46,775 nt of DNA from positions 1 through 46,775 of the forward strand of contig CALIKQ010000055.1 in NCBI GenBank assembly GCA_938017975.1. Direction: 5' to 3'. Position numbers and translations under genes: made by a program. This DNA is from an uncultured Pseudomonadales bacterium. Its GTDB lineage: Bacteria; Pseudomonadota; Gammaproteobacteria; Pseudomonadales; Azotimanducaceae. Of the stretch, positions 26,090-35,012 are shown piece after piece. Numbering within the stretch: position 1 is the stretch's first letter; each line of letters opens with the position of its first letter. The notes under the pieces are model-generated. The model saw only the letters and a list, made by a program, of their open reading frames with translations. It had not been told where the DNA came from and ran no database searches.

Positions 26090-28543
26090 TCACGCCTGCT
26101 GGGTCACGTTACGTAACCGGGTATTTTCAGGATCAAAGGGACTCTCCTTCACCACCACCGCAGAATAGGCTTTACCAAGGATGTCGATCGCGACCACTGT
26201 GCCAGGCTCTGCATACGCAGGGCTCATCATCGCGAGCGCGAGCGACGCGTTACACCTGAAGCCAAACCCTCCACTGGTGGCCCGTCCCACCAGTTCGCCG
26301 TTTACGGTCAATGCATTGTTGCCGAGCGCATCGGCATCCACTACATCCATGACTTCAAGGGTCACCAATTGACTGCCAGACCCAGCCTCCTGCCAATCGA
26401 TGAGCGCCTGTCTTCCGAGAAAATCACCTTTGTCCAAATCAACAAAACGGTCGAGTCCTGACTCAAAAGCTGAGTATTCGATTGACAGCTCTGTCCCCAC
26501 GGTCCGATAAGACTTTTCTAACCGCATGGTGTCCATCGCACGAATGCCAAAAGGCTTGAGCTCAAGATCGGCTCCCGCCTCAAAGAGTGCATCGAAAATT
26601 GTATTCTGATATTCGATGGGGTGATGCAACTCCCAACCCAGCTCGCCAACGAAGTTAACCCGCAATGCCTTCACTGGAGCGCCGCCGACCAGGATGTCCT
26701 GGCCCGTGAGCCATCGAAACTTTTTGTTCGAAAAATCAGCACTCGAAACTCGCTCTAGGAGTTGCTTGGATTTAGGCCCAGCAACAACCAAAACGCCCAT
26801 CGCCGACGTCAACTGGGTAAAAACAACCGAACCATCCTTTGGCATATGTTTTTTAAGGTAATCATGGTCCAGTCGCTGAAGCGCACCGGCTGAGACAAGG
26901 TAATAACTCTCGGCGCCTTCCTTGAGAATCGTAAACTCCGAATGCACCCCGCCGCGCGTGTTCAACGCGTGACACAAACTAATACCACCCACTTTTTTCG
27001 GTGCTTTATTTGCGACGAAATAATTTAAGAACGCCGCGCTACCTGGTCCTGAAATCCGGCACTTTGCAAACGCTGTCATGTCCAGCAAGCCCACATGCTC
27101 GGTCACATGCGCGACTTCGCGCTTGATCGCATCAAACCATTTAGATCGCCGAAATGACCAATGATCTTCTTGCGGCTCTCCTTGGGCAACAAAAAAGTTT
27201 GGCCGCTCCCAACCAGATTTTTGTCCAAACACCGCGCCCATCGCTTTGAGGCGGTCGTAACACGGCGCCGTCCGATGCGGTCTTGCAGCCGGGCGCTCTT
27301 CATCTGGGTAGTGCGTGACGAAAACATGCGCATACGCTTCTTCGGTCTTTTTAATCAAATAGTCTTTTGTGACATAGTCCCCAAACCGACGAGGGTCAAC
27401 GCCCAACATATCGATGGTCGGTTCACCTTCGACAATCCATTCCGCCAATTGCCATCCTCCGCCGCCCGCGGCAGTAATGCCAAAGCTGTGGCCCTCGGTT
27501 AACCAAAACTGCTCAGCATCCCAAGCCGGGCCGATGATTGGATTACCATCCGGGGTATAAGCGATCGCACCGTTATAGACCTGCTTAATGCCCACCTCAG
27601 CAAACGCGGGCACTCGCGCCATCGCTGCCTCAATGTGGGGCGCTAATCGATCTAGATCCTCTTGGAATAGCTCATACTCAGCCCGCGGGTCTGGACCATC
27701 CACATAGCATGCCGGTGCACCCTCTTCGTAGGGCCCTAAAATAAATCCGCCATTTTCTTCGCGCAAATACCACGACCCGTCAGATTCTCGCAGGACGCCC
27801 AATTCTGGCTGACCAGCAGCCCTGCGCGCTTGCAGCTCGGGATGCGGCTCGGTGACGATATACTGATGTTCAACCGGCATAACAGGCACATCGAGTCCTA
27901 TCATCGCACCGGTCTGGCGTGCGTAGTTACCGGTAGCAGAGATCACATGCTCACAGCTGATGTCGCCCTGCTCGGTTTTGACGATCCAATTATCTGAAAA
28001 CCCTCTTTCAATGGCGATCACAGGCGTATTACGGTAAATGGTCGCTCCCCGCGCTCTGGCGCCTTTTGCAAAAGCTTGGGTCAGATCCGCTGGTTGTATA
28101 TAACCATCGTCAGGGTGGTAGATTCCGCCGACAAGACCATCAGGGTTGCACAAGGGCCATAGCTTATGAATTTCTGCGGCGGTCAAAAATTGGACATTCA
28201 CACCTATTGTCCGCGCGGTCGCAGCATACTGATAGTACTCATCCATTCGGTCATCGTTCATTGCCAGTCGAAGATTGCCAACTTGGTGAAAACCCACCGC
28301 CTGGCCAGTCTCGGCTTCGAGCGCTCGATACAACTCGACCGAATACTTATGAATCTGACCAACGCTATAACTCATGTTGAAGAGCGGCAGTAAGCCTGCT
28401 GCGTGCCAAGTTGAGCCTGAAGTTAGCTCAGCCTTCTCTAGCAAAACGACATCATCGCCCCAGCCTTTTTTTGCAAGGTGATACAGCGCGCCCGCACCCA
28501 CAACGCCGCCGCCTATCACAACCACTTTTGCTTGACTCTTCAA
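26090..28543 (-). CDS. dimethylglycine dehydrogenase-like FAD-GcvT fusion protein (TTG start)
   Basis: 817 residues, starting with TTG at 28543, supported by AAGGAG seven bases upstream. The N-terminal FAD domain has VVVIGGGVVGAGALYHL (7-23) and 'LTSGSTWHAAGLLPLF' with His47 as the expected covalent flavin site. The C-terminal half is a GcvT-type aminomethyltransferase domain: 'GFGIRAMDTMRLEKSYR'-like residues near 690, and 'TSGGFGFRCNASLALAMM' near the end. It would oxidise dimethylglycine to sarcosine and load the methyl-derived carbon on tetrahydrofolate. Placement between the betaine methyltransferase genes and soxBDAG fits the middle step of the demethylation route. The substrate is inferred from that order. 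Confidence 0.92.
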   Translation of the reverse strand: MKSQAKVVVIGGGVVGAGALYHLAKKGWGDDVVLLEKAELTSGSTWHAAGLLPLFNMSYSVGQIHKYSVELYRALEAETGQAVGFHQVGNLRLAMNDDRMDEYYQYAATARTIGVNVQFLTAAEIHKLWPLCNPDGLVGGIYHPDDGYIQPADLTQAFAKGARARGATIYRNTPVIAIERGFSDNWIVKTEQGDISCEHVISATGNYARQTGAMIGLDVPVMPVEHQYIVTEPHPELQARRAAGQPELGVLRESDGSWYLREENGGFILGPYEEGAPACYVDGPDPRAEYELFQEDLDRLAPHIEAAMARVPAFAEVGIKQVYNGAIAYTPDGNPIIGPAWDAEQFWLTEGHSFGITAAGGGGWQLAEWIVEGEPTIDMLGVDPRRFGDYVTKDYLIKKTEEAYAHVFVTHYPDEERPAARPHRTAPCYDRLKAMGAVFGQKSGWERPNFFVAQGEPQEDHWSFRRSKWFDAIKREVAHVTEHVGLLDMTAFAKCRISGPGSAAFLNYFVANKAPKKVGGISLCHALNTRGGVHSEFTILKEGAESYYLVSAGALQRLDHDYLKKHMPKDGSVVFTQLTSAMGVLVVAGPKSKQLLERVSSADFSNKKFRWLTGQDILVGGAPVKALRVNFVGELGWELHHPIEYQNTIFDALFEAGADLELKPFGIRAMDTMRLEKSYRTVGTELSIEYSAFESGLDRFVDLDKGDFLGRQALIDWQEAGSGSQLVTLEVMDVVDADALGNNALTVNGELVGRATSGGFGFRCNASLALAMMSPAYAEPGTVVAIDILGKAYSAVVVKESPFDPENTRLRNVTQQA

Positions 28544-28701
28544 AATCAGCTCCTTATTCCTAACTCCATGACCGCTTGCCTATCTCGTCTCGATTCTATC
28601 CGATTGGCACCTAGGTCACTTAATGACGGTGAACAACGTTGGACCGCCTATTATTCGGTGAAACGATCAGCCCGCACCCCTTATTCACACCGGTCTTGCC
28701 T

Positions 28702-30747
28702 TTATCCTGGGTCGGACAAAGCTGACCCACGGGTTTGGCGACCGCGCCGACGACCACCTCTGTCGCCCCTTTTTGCAATCCGACTACTCGGTCTGGATCG
28801 CCCAAGCTGATTAAACAGCAAAGGGAATTGATCACGCTTATTTGGGAATGCCATCGCATCGACAAAAAAATCCTGAAAGCCAGGTTCAAGTGCCGTCTCA
28901 ATTTTTGTAATTTGCTGCACCAATGATTCAATTTCGCGTCGAGCACTGACATTCAGCAGCGCAATCCTCGCTCCAGTACCCGCGGCATTACCTGCTGAGG
29001 AAACCTGAGCAAGATCACAATCTGGAATCAACCCAAGCACCATCGCGTAGGTCGTATCAATGTGCGCACCAAAAGCTCCCGCCAACCGCACTTGATCCAC
29101 AGACTCGATCTCTTCTCGAGCCAAAAGGAGCTTAATGCCGGCATAAAGCGCCGCCTTGGCCAACTGCACCTGCCTGACGTCGTTTTGAGTTACTACAATT
29201 GCTCGCTCGCCCTGCCAAAGCTGGTAGGAGAATGTCCGGTCATCGGCGATCACTCGAGCACTACGGTCAACCAGATTGCCATCGATCACCCCATCCTCAT
29301 CCACCACGCCAGCAAGGTACATCTCAGCAATGACTTCGATGATGCCCGAACCGCATATACCTGAGACACCCACCTTGGCAACGACTTCATCAAAACCAAC
29401 CTCATCTGACCAAAGATCTGAACCGATGATTTTAAATTTGGGCTCCAAGGTTTCAGGGTTGATCCGAACGCGCTCAATTGCACCCGGCGCAGCCCGTTGT
29501 CCACAGCTAATTTGTGCGCCCTCAAAGGCCGGTCCCGTTGGGCTGGAACATGCCAATAATTTGCCATTGTTGGATAAGACAATTTCTGCGTTTGTTCCGA
29601 CGTCCACGACCAAAGACACACCAGCCTGGGCCTGAGGTGCCTCAGCCAATACCATTGCAGCCGCATCAGCCCCGACGTGACCGGCAATGCAGGGCAAGAC
29701 GTACACCTGTGCCCCGGGATTGGTTTTCATCGCGAGGCTTGCCGCATCCTGATCAATGGCCGCATCTGTGACCAGAGCAAAGGGGGCCGTGCCTAACTCC
29801 ACTGGACTGAGTCCCAAAAACAAATGGTGCATAATGGGATTTCCCGCAATGCTCAGTTCTAAAACGTCGCTAGGGACACAATCCACCTGAGCAACCGTCT
29901 CGTCAATCAACTGGTTGACCGCTGCTCTGACCACTTGGGTCATCTCTTCTCGCCCTTCTGGCTGCATCAAGAGATAAGAGACTCGGCTCATCAAGTCTTC
30001 ACCGAAGCGAATTTGAGGGTTCATCATCCCCGCAGAGGCGACGACCTCGCCATTACCCAAATCACACAAGTGACCGGCAATTGTCGTGGAACCGATGTCC
30101 ACCGCTAACCCGAACACTTGATCCTTGTAGCCTGGCCAAACCGCAACAACCCGGTCTGATCGATGCACCGCAACGGTGACCTGCCAGTTACCCTCACGAA
30201 GAGCGGGCTGAAGCGACTGAAGCACCGACGGATGACAAGACAATCCGTTTAAATCGAAGGTTTCCGTAAGCGCGATTTGCAATCGCTCCAAATCACCGGT
30301 TGAAGACTCAAGCATTGCTGGCTGCACTTCAACACAGTACAGCCGAGTTGCGGTTTCGAGCGCGATCGATCGACGTTCCGCCTCTTTTCTAATGAGTTGG
30401 CGATGCATCTGACTTTCAGGTGGAACATCAATGACCAGATCTCCAAGGACCTGCGCCTGACAACTGAGCCGCTGACCAGGGCGCAGCGTGAGTCTCTTAG
30501 CACTGTAACGCTGTTCAACTGCTGAGAACGAAGAGAGATGCGCGGCGCTCGAGGTGATGGCATGTTTTGAGAACTCACCATCACAGACCAGAACCTTACA
30601 ACGGCCACAAATGCCCCGCCCACCACAGACTGAATCAACATCGACACCCAAGATTCGAGCCGCATCTAAAACCGGGATGCCTTGCGGAACCTCACCGCGC
30701 TGACCAGACGGCATAAAAACGATGTTGGCAGTAGCAGAAGTCTTCAT
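28702..30747 (-). CDS. corrinoid-protein reactivating ASKHA-domain ATPase with N-terminal 2Fe-2S ferredoxin (RamA-like, DUF4445)
   Basis: 681 residues. The N-terminal ferredoxin-like domain has Cys41, Cys47, Cys50 and Cys96 (CxxxxxCxxC...C), a 2Fe-2S pattern. A linker is followed by the actin-like ASKHA domain: 'FGLAVDIGSTTIAGHLCDL' near 213-231 and 'VSLVVDVGTNAEIVLSNNGKLLACSSPTGPAFEGAQISCG' near 360-400. Such proteins use ATP to reduce inactive cob(II)alamin on methyltransferase corrinoid proteins back to cob(I)alamin. The last 33 residues contain ten Arg and one Lys and look disordered. It begins 12 bp after the tetrahydrofolate methyltransferase gene. Confidence 0.93.
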   Translation of the reverse strand: MKTSATANIVFMPSGQRGEVPQGIPVLDAARILGVDVDSVCGGRGICGRCKVLVCDGEFSKHAITSSAAHLSSFSAVEQRYSAKRLTLRPGQRLSCQAQVLGDLVIDVPPESQMHRQLIRKEAERRSIALETATRLYCVEVQPAMLESSTGDLERLQIALTETFDLNGLSCHPSVLQSLQPALREGNWQVTVAVHRSDRVVAVWPGYKDQVFGLAVDIGSTTIAGHLCDLGNGEVVASAGMMNPQIRFGEDLMSRVSYLLMQPEGREEMTQVVRAAVNQLIDETVAQVDCVPSDVLELSIAGNPIMHHLFLGLSPVELGTAPFALVTDAAIDQDAASLAMKTNPGAQVYVLPCIAGHVGADAAAMVLAEAPQAQAGVSLVVDVGTNAEIVLSNNGKLLACSSPTGPAFEGAQISCGQRAAPGAIERVRINPETLEPKFKIIGSDLWSDEVGFDEVVAKVGVSGICGSGIIEVIAEMYLAGVVDEDGVIDGNLVDRSARVIADDRTFSYQLWQGERAIVVTQNDVRQVQLAKAALYAGIKLLLAREEIESVDQVRLAGAFGAHIDTTYAMVLGLIPDCDLAQVSSAGNAAGTGARIALLNVSARREIESLVQQITKIETALEPGFQDFFVDAMAFPNKRDQFPLLFNQLGRSRPSSRIAKRGDRGGRRRGRQTRGSALSDPG

Positions 30748-30759
30748 TTCATTAATGAC

Positions 30760-31665
30760 TTATCGTGCGGACCGACGACGCCTGCCGCGCGCGCTTCGAC
30801 CACCATCGGTACCTTCTGCAGCAGGTACCCGGTACTTCTTGATCCACTGCGCGCAGTTAGGATCGTTGCCCATCATCATGTCGGCACCTAATACTGCTTG
30901 CATCACCTCATCGTGAAGCGGACTGGTGATTGCAGAGGTTAATCCGGCGGCAATTCCCATGGTTAAAAATGCCGCGTTCACGCCGTTGCGGTTGGGCAAC
31001 CCAAAACTCACATTCGACGCGCCGCAGGTGGTATTCACTTTTAATTCGTCGCGCAGCCGCCGAACAAGATGCATGACCTGAACGCCCGCGGTATTGATCG
31101 CACCGATTGGCATGACCAAGGGGTCGACCACGACGTCGCTACGCGGGATACCATAATCTTCCGCACGCTCCACGATTTTTTTTGCCACTTGATAACGCAC
31201 ATCCGGATCTTCTGAAATTCCGGTCTCATCATTTGAAATTGCGACCACTGCCGCACCATATTTCGCAACCAGTGGTAGCACCGTCTCCAAACGCTCTTCT
31301 TCACCGGTGACAGAATTCACCAACGGTTTACCTTGATAGACCGATAGCCCTGCCTCAAGCGCTGCGACAATTGACGAATCAATCGACAGCGGGACATCGG
31401 TGATCGATTGAACGAGCTGAACAACGGTTTTGAGCATTCCAGGCTCATCCGCCAGCGGTATCCCGGCATTCACATCGAGCATCTGGGCTCCTGCCGCGAC
31501 CTGGGCGAGCGCATCGGCCTCTACTCGGCTGTAATCCCCTCTGAGCATTTCCGCCGCAAGCACTTTACGACCCGTTGGGTTAATTCGCTCGCCAATCACA
31601 ACGAAGGGCAGGCCAAACCCCATCCGAACCTCTCGTGTGGGCGAGCTTAATACTAATTCTGTCAT
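30760..31665 (-). CDS. methyl-corrinoid:tetrahydrofolate methyltransferase (MtgA/MtrH-like)
   Basis: 301 residues from the ATG at 31665 (AAAAGGAA upstream). It is a pterin-binding TIM barrel: 'FVVIGERINPTGRKVLAAEM' at the N-terminus, 'QMLDVNAGIPLADEPGMLKTVV', 'PLSIDSSIVAALEAGL' and 'TTCGASNVSFGLPNRNGVNAAFL' are the family's folate-binding motifs. It should move the methyl group from the methylated corrinoid protein to tetrahydrofolate, giving 5-methyl-tetrahydrofolate. Its C-terminus ends in an Arg-rich tail, seven Arg in the last twelve residues. It is part of the minus-strand run after the small 'virulence factor' protein, with a 78-bp gap. Confidence 0.93.
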   Translation of the reverse strand: MTELVLSSPTREVRMGFGLPFVVIGERINPTGRKVLAAEMLRGDYSRVEADALAQVAAGAQMLDVNAGIPLADEPGMLKTVVQLVQSITDVPLSIDSSIVAALEAGLSVYQGKPLVNSVTGEEERLETVLPLVAKYGAAVVAISNDETGISEDPDVRYQVAKKIVERAEDYGIPRSDVVVDPLVMPIGAINTAGVQVMHLVRRLRDELKVNTTCGASNVSFGLPNRNGVNAAFLTMGIAAGLTSAITSPLHDEVMQAVLGADMMMGNDPNCAQWIKKYRVPAAEGTDGGRSARGRRRRSAR

Positions 31666-31743
31666 GAGAGATTCCTTTTCATTACATCCGATTTCCTGTT
31701 CACTACAACAGCCGATGGGCAACCAAATACGCCAATTTGCCCA

Positions 31744-32052
31744 TCAACCAAGCGCTTCGCCATGTGCGCGAATCATTCCCTCTAGTTGAGCATCTGAGTA
31801 TTGTGTTTCGAGCTGCTCTGCTCGCACCGCGAGTAACTCCGCCATGTCCATCGCCGTCTCAACCGTCTCAGACACCCGCCGCCACTCTGATAGGTAGGCG
31901 GTGCTACTACCCTTACCTGCGCGCATTGCAGCGCGGTCAACAGCTTCCTGAAAGCGCGCACTGAGCAGCACCTTCTGACGAACTCGACCGCGTTGGGCAA
32001 TGAGCTGGGATGGAATGTCACGCCAATAGACGGTGATCAGTTTGATCTTCAT
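31744..32052 (-). CDS. small 'virulence factor'-family protein of methyltransferase operons
   Basis: 102 residues from the ATG at 32052 (GGAA a few bases upstream; an in-frame TTG at 32064 adds four residues). It begins MKIKLITVYWRDIPSQLIAQRGRVRQKVLLSARFQEAVDRAAMRAGK, matching the short conserved family labelled 'virulence factor' in databases. I recall this family as a companion of MttB-type methyltransferase clusters. Despite the name, nothing here suggests virulence. It overlaps the 3' end of the DUF1638 gene. It is a soluble, mostly helical protein with no recognisable catalytic motif. It might be an assembly or accessory factor for the corrinoid methyltransferase; this is inference from context. 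Confidence 0.78.
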   Translation of the reverse strand: MKIKLITVYWRDIPSQLIAQRGRVRQKVLLSARFQEAVDRAAMRAGKGSSTAYLSEWRRVSETVETAMDMAELLAVRAEQLETQYSDAQLEGMIRAHGEALG

Positions 32053-32659
32053 GCTCAGTTCCAACGTTTTGACGGATCACCCCTTCAAGCAGCCCATATC
32101 CGCAATGCACTTGCTCAAACTGCAGCCCAAGACGATCTGCTGCGGATCTCGCGAGGGCCTGTAACTCGGGGTCCAAAACCTGCGATAGGTAAACGACTCG
32201 CCGGTAGTGCTTGAAATATTGCGCCAGCAATTGAGGGTGCTCATCAATTTTGAGCGCATCAATTACCAGCGTTTGGAAATGTCGCACTAAAAAATCAGTT
32301 AAATAAAACGTTCCGGGCTCGTCATCGGCCATCTGCTGAAAGCGACTCGATCCGGCATAAAACTCATAGCAGTGCGCGCCAGGTAACCTGGCAATCTCCC
32401 CAAAGGCTTGCTCGCTCTCGATGAGGCGGTCAATGGCTCCACCGGTACCGCAGTCGGCGTACCCTATCAAAATACGGGCGTACTCAGAGCGATGTGCGCG
32501 GATTTTTTGACGAAGTTTTCCGGTGATTTGCTCCGGCGTATTGTGGAGCCTGGCGTCGAGACAGATGATGTTCAGATCAATGAATTGGTACTGATTTTTT
32601 AGCGCTACGACTTCCCTCGCCAGCGCGCCACACGCAATGAGCAGCGTCGAGTCAGCCAC
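32018..32659 (-). CDS. DUF1638 protein in a corrinoid methyltransferase operon
   Basis: 213 residues from a GTG at 32659 that overlaps the corrinoid-protein stop by 8 bp; ATG codons further upstream (32716, 32731) are possible but would lie well inside the previous gene. The family core begins 'STLLIACGALAREVVALKNQY' and continues with 'NIICLDARLHNTPEQITGKLR', 'RILIGYADCGTGGAIDRLI', 'HCYEFYAG' and 'VHCGYGLLE'. Conserved Cys and Gly-rich turns suggest ligand or metal binding, but the function is unknown. The gene sits between the corrinoid protein and the methyl-tetrahydrofolate transferase, hinting at a role in cofactor handling. Confidence 0.82.
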   Translation of the reverse strand: MADSTLLIACGALAREVVALKNQYQFIDLNIICLDARLHNTPEQITGKLRQKIRAHRSEYARILIGYADCGTGGAIDRLIESEQAFGEIARLPGAHCYEFYAGSSRFQQMADDEPGTFYLTDFLVRHFQTLVIDALKIDEHPQLLAQYFKHYRRVVYLSQVLDPELQALARSAADRLGLQFEQVHCGYGLLEGVIRQNVGTEHEDQTDHRLLA

Positions 32660-33359
32660 GCGCAGCTTGCCGGTTGTGGAGCAAAAGCGGCGCCATTTGT
32701 GCGGCCTGAGCTGCATCTCGACAGTAAGCATCTGCGCCAACAGCCTGCCCGAACTCCTCGTTCAGCGGTGCACCGCCCACCAGCACAATGTAATCATCAC
32801 GGATTGAACGTTTCACCATCTCGTCAATGACCACTTTCATATACGGCATGGTCGTGGTGAGGAGTGCTGACATGCCCAAAATATCAGGTTTATGTTCTTC
32901 TAAGGCTGCCAAATAATCTTCTACAGAATTGTTAATCCCGATATCAATCACTTCAAAACCTGCGCCTTCCATCATCATCGCAACGAGGTTTTTCCCGATG
33001 TCGTGGATGTCACCCTTTACAGTACCGATGACCATTTTTCCTTTGGGCTCGACCCCGCTTTCAGCCAGCAAGGGCTCCAAAATCGCCATACCGCCTTTCA
33101 TGGCGTTTGCAGCGAGCAGAACCTCAGGGACAAAAAGAATACCGTCTCTAAAATCGATACCAACAATTTTCATCCCGGCAACCAGCGCTTCGTTAAGGAC
33201 GCGTTCAGCAGTCCAATCTCGGTCTAAAAGAATTTGCGTGCCTTCTTCAATTTCCTCTTTCATGCCATCGTAGAGGTCGTCGTGCATTTGCTGCACAAGC
33301 TCTTCGTCGTTTAATTCAGAGAGGATAATCTCTTCATCGTCATAATTTTCGTCAGTCAT
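32652..33359 (-). CDS. corrinoid (methyl-B12) protein of the MttB-type methyltransferase
   Basis: 235 residues with the two-domain architecture of MttC/MtgC/MtmC proteins. The helical cap includes 'LVAGMKIVGIDFRDGILFVPEVLLAANAMKGG'. The Rossmann-like B12 domain has the base-on motif 'GDIHDIGKN' (Asp117, His119, Gly122), with His119 as the lower cobalt ligand, plus 'LGMSALLTTTMPYM' and 'VLVGGAPLNEEF'. It carries the methyl group from the MttB-family enzyme to the tetrahydrofolate methyltransferase. The first 40 residues are strikingly acidic: 17 Asp/Glu against one Lys. A TAGGAG ribosome binding site precedes the ATG. It lies 44 bp downstream of the methyltransferase gene. Confidence 0.95.
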   Translation of the reverse strand: MTDENYDDEEIILSELNDEELVQQMHDDLYDGMKEEIEEGTQILLDRDWTAERVLNEALVAGMKIVGIDFRDGILFVPEVLLAANAMKGGMAILEPLLAESGVEPKGKMVIGTVKGDIHDIGKNLVAMMMEGAGFEVIDIGINNSVEDYLAALEEHKPDILGMSALLTTTMPYMKVVIDEMVKRSIRDDYIVLVGGAPLNEEFGQAVGADAYCRDAAQAAQMAPLLLHNRQAARG

Positions 33360-33403
33360 GACACGCTCCTACTGCACCCGTTAAAACCCATTCTTTCGCC
33401 CGA

Positions 33404-34939
33404 TTAATAGTCGCGATCTTCAAAGCTTGATTTTCGTTCATGCATAAAAGCTTGCAGGGCCTCGTCTAAACCTTGATCGAGGGCCGGGGGCACATAACTT
33501 TCAAGCATTTGCTTCCACTGTTCGTTGGCGCGAACCTCAGCCGTCTTAGCGCCATCTTGCTCCCACTGCTCAAAGCTGTTGTTATCGGCAATGGTCGAAC
33601 GATAAAACGCGGTTTCGAAGTTAGCCTGAGTGTGGGCCGCACCTAGGAAATGCGATCCTGGTCCGACCTCCTCGAGCGCATCAATGGCTTGCGCATTTTC
33701 AGAAAGATCAATCCCTTGAAGCAGAATGTCGAGCATATTGGCCTGATCAACATCCATCACAAATTTCTCGTAACCCACAGACAAGCCGCCCTCAAGCCAA
33801 CCCGCCGCATGAAGCATAAAATTGACTCCGCATAGTGCAGCAGTCTGCAACGTGTTTGCCGACTCGTAGGCCGCCTGAGCATCGGGGATTTTCGATCCGC
33901 AAAGCCCACCACCGGATCGGAAGGGCACACCCAGACGGCGCGCCAAAGCGGCTGCAAGGTACATAATCTTGCTCGGTTCAGGAGTGCCAAAGGTTGGCGC
34001 CCCCGACTGCATAGAAACAGCCGCAGCAAAAGTACCAAAAATTACTGGAGCACCCGGCCGTACCAGCTGAATGTATGCCATACCAGCCAGGGCTTCAGCG
34101 AGCACTTGGGTCACCGTACCAGCAACCGTCACCGGGGACATCGCGCCCGCCAGAATGAAGGGAGAGATAAGCGTTGCTTGGTTATGCTGTGCGTAAACGG
34201 TTGCCGCGCCCAACATTGTGGCATCGAACGTGAGCGGCGAATTAACGTTGATCAAGCTGGTCATTACTGTGTTTTGGTCAAGGAACGATTCGCCAAAAAC
34301 CAATTTACACATGTCGACGCTGTCTTGCGCCCGCTCTGCCGAAGTCACTGAGCCCATGAAGGGCTTATCACTGTATTTGATATGGCTGTAGACCATATCG
34401 AAGTGACGCTTGTTCACGGGCACGTCCACGGGCTCACAGACTGTGCCCCCCGAGTGATGCAGCCCCGGACTCATATAGGCAAGTTTGACAAAATTTTCAA
34501 AATCTCTGAGCGTCGCGTATCGACGACCGCTGTCTAAATCTCGGACAAACGGAGATCCGTAGGCTGGCGCAAGGACCAATCGTTTACCACCGATAATTGT
34601 GCTGCGATCGGGGTTGCGTGCGTGCTGCACATATTCAGCTGGGGCCGAAGCTCGGATGATTTCTCGGCACATACCTCGAGGAAAGCGGACCCGCTCACCG
34701 TCGACATCAGCGCCCGCCTCTTTAAAGAGTGCCAGCGCGCTGGGAAAATCTTTGAAGTCGAGACCAATTTCTTCGAGCACACGATCGGCATTGCGTTCGA
34801 TCAGCGCCAGGCCGTCATCGTCAAGCAACTCATAGAAGGGAATTTTCCTTTCGATAAAAGGCTTAATGGATTCAACGGTTCGGCGCGTTGCTGCTCGCCC
34901 GCTCCGTCCACCGGTACGACCCTGAGATCTTCTAGCCAT
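33404..34939 (-). CDS. MttB-family (non-pyrrolysine) methyltransferase, probable glycine betaine:corrinoid methyltransferase
   Basis: 511 residues from the ATG at 34939; a TTG at 34987 would add 16 residues but lacks a ribosome binding site. It is a TIM-barrel member of the trimethylamine methyltransferase superfamily, with 'LLDDDGLALIERNADRVLEEIGLDFKDFPSALALFKEAGA' and 'GTVCEPVDVP'. The frame has no internal amber codon, so no pyrrolysine. Non-pyrrolysine relatives include MtgB, a glycine betaine methyltransferase. The downstream dimethylglycine and sarcosine genes make glycine betaine the leading substrate, with other quaternary amines (carnitine, butyrobetaine, proline betaine) as alternatives. 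The N-terminal 20 residues hold seven Arg and look disordered. It is the first gene of the long minus-strand run. Confidence 0.9.
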   Translation of the reverse strand: MARRSQGRTGGRSGRAATRRTVESIKPFIERKIPFYELLDDDGLALIERNADRVLEEIGLDFKDFPSALALFKEAGADVDGERVRFPRGMCREIIRASAPAEYVQHARNPDRSTIIGGKRLVLAPAYGSPFVRDLDSGRRYATLRDFENFVKLAYMSPGLHHSGGTVCEPVDVPVNKRHFDMVYSHIKYSDKPFMGSVTSAERAQDSVDMCKLVFGESFLDQNTVMTSLINVNSPLTFDATMLGAATVYAQHNQATLISPFILAGAMSPVTVAGTVTQVLAEALAGMAYIQLVRPGAPVIFGTFAAAVSMQSGAPTFGTPEPSKIMYLAAALARRLGVPFRSGGGLCGSKIPDAQAAYESANTLQTAALCGVNFMLHAAGWLEGGLSVGYEKFVMDVDQANMLDILLQGIDLSENAQAIDALEEVGPGSHFLGAAHTQANFETAFYRSTIADNNSFEQWEQDGAKTAEVRANEQWKQMLESYVPPALDQGLDEALQAFMHERKSSFEDRDY

Positions 34940-35012
34940 AGTCCACACTCGTCGCCCTCGAGCGACCTGAACGGACGCTTTCGGCAAGGCAAATTTTCGT
35001 CTTATCGGAGCG

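Noticed and set aside
33404-34939. A pyrrolysine-containing trimethylamine methyltransferase
   Set aside because: The reading frame has no internal TAG, so this belongs to the non-pyrrolysine branch of the family.
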